Shown one piece after another: positions 29,487-29,886 of a stretch of 29,886 bases of DNA. The stretch covers positions 1 through 29,886 of the forward strand of contig CAYWAP010000021.1 in assembly GCA_964456525.1 (NCBI GenBank), read 5' to 3'. A program made the translations under genes and the position numbers. The notes below the pieces were generated by a model. The model was given only the letters and a program-made list of their open reading frames with translations, was not told where the DNA came from and ran no database searches. How positions within the stretch are numbered: the stretch's first letter is position 1; every line of letters starts with the position of its first letter. This stretch comes from Onthomonas sp964456525 (GTDB lineage: Bacteria; Bacillota; Clostridia; Oscillospirales; Oscillospiraceae).

Positions 29487-29886
29487 CAGAAAAGTGACTA
29501 AAATACAAAAAAGTGTATCTTTTAAGATTTCCTCAATCTGCCTCCTGTGTTAGGTATGTTAGGGATAACGTACAGTGTATTTTTCAACAGTGGGAAAGAT
29601 CCATTCGATGGGCTTTTTTGCTGTTTAGAGGCTGCAGACAATGCGTTCCTATTTTAAAATTGGCATTTTGGTCACTTTCCTCACCATTTTATCTCATACA
29701 AAACAAAAAGCCCAGCCTAAGCTGGACTTTCCAAGTTGAGCGCAAATCGAAATGTGCTCCCACCATCAGTTTTCCGCCCCCGCCGCCGGTTTTGCCCCCT
29801 TTTGACGTTGGCAGAAAAACCCGACATGCAGTCCGGGCGGGAACGCCGGAGGGCGATCAGCGCCGGGCATTTTGCCGCTTGTGCTT
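29487..29886. other. Intergenic right end, no gene supported
   Basis: AT-rich to about 29700, with GATCCATTCGATGGGCTTTTTT (small hairpin) near 29600. After the terminator at 29707, the last 150 bases are GC-rich. Minus-strand frames there are open for 40-60 codons but show no recognisable protein, start or ribosome site. A minus-strand gene entering from the right is possible. Confidence 0.5.
29700..29730 (-). terminator. Intrinsic terminator, minus strand
   Basis: AAAG-C-CCAGC pairs with GCTGG-A-CTTT around CTAA. On the minus strand it is followed by TTTTTGTTTTG, so it should stop a transcript coming from beyond the right edge. Confidence 0.7.

Noticed and set aside
1..29886. CRISPR array, rRNA, intact transposase or prophage
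   Set aside because: No regularly spaced direct repeats, rRNA landmarks, or complete mobile-element genes were seen anywhere in the window.

Overview
The window looks like a low-redundancy chromosomal segment (GC in the mid-50s by eye) of a Gram-positive anaerobe of the class Clostridia, most likely the family Oscillospiraceae/Ruminococcaceae (Flavonifractor, Oscillibacter or Lawsonibacter-like). The grounds are TATAAT/TTGACA promoters, strong AGGAGG ribosome sites, lipoproteins with long Ser/Thr/Asp linkers behind the lipobox, a Pth2-type peptidyl-tRNA hydrolase, and small proteins of types I associate with that family. Genus is inference only. Two 100-base N gaps (3773-3872, 12896-12995) show it is a scaffold.

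Layout. (1) 1-1532, minus: a GlmU-like but truncated and signature-less protein followed by ribose-phosphate pyrophosphokinase (prs, cut by the window edge). (2) 1851-3770, plus: a 160-bp repeat with perfect 15-bp inverted ends, then a DUF2156/LPG-synthase-C-like protein and a GNAT acetyltransferase with overlapping stop and start. (3) 3907-6330: a 136-aa P-loop-like protein (plus) converging on a minus operon lexA - ogt-type methyltransferase - ArsC/Spx-like protein - DUF1294 membrane protein. (4) 6404-12642, minus: a complete oligopeptide ABC importer, oppBCDF then oppA, with separate promoters for oppB and oppA and a foldable leader before oppB. (5) 12643-14757: a gene-poor stretch with a 31-aa basic peptide gene, an assembly gap flanked by an exact 55-bp duplication, a possible 19-aa ORF and an XRE-like helix-turn-helix protein. 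(6) 14844-17563, minus: HAD-type hydrolase and a short CstA carbon-starvation transporter.

(7) 17656-21312, minus: ychF - pth2 - nadE, a housekeeping operon for translation and NAD synthesis. (8) 21414-21690: decayed remnants (tyrosine recombinase C-terminus, SEC-C-like motif). (9) 21841-24980, plus: an ABC importer with lipoprotein, permease and ATPase, resembling the TrpXYZ type. (10) 24991-27019: tRNA-Pro(TGG) on minus, then trmB and a solitary ABC-2 export permease on plus. (11) 27068-29486, minus: a PRD-type regulator with fused PTS EIIB and EIIA domains, with no PTS genes alongside. Another copy of the repeat lies in its leader.

Most of the window is core metabolism, uptake and repair. 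The less ordinary parts are the dispersed inverted-end repeat, which sits in gene leaders; the degenerate GlmU homologue; the 31-aa peptide gene between an HTH gene and an oligopeptide importer; and the structured opp leader. I see no CRISPR array, prophage, intact insertion sequence or defence island. All functional statements rest on motif recognition and family knowledge, not on searches.
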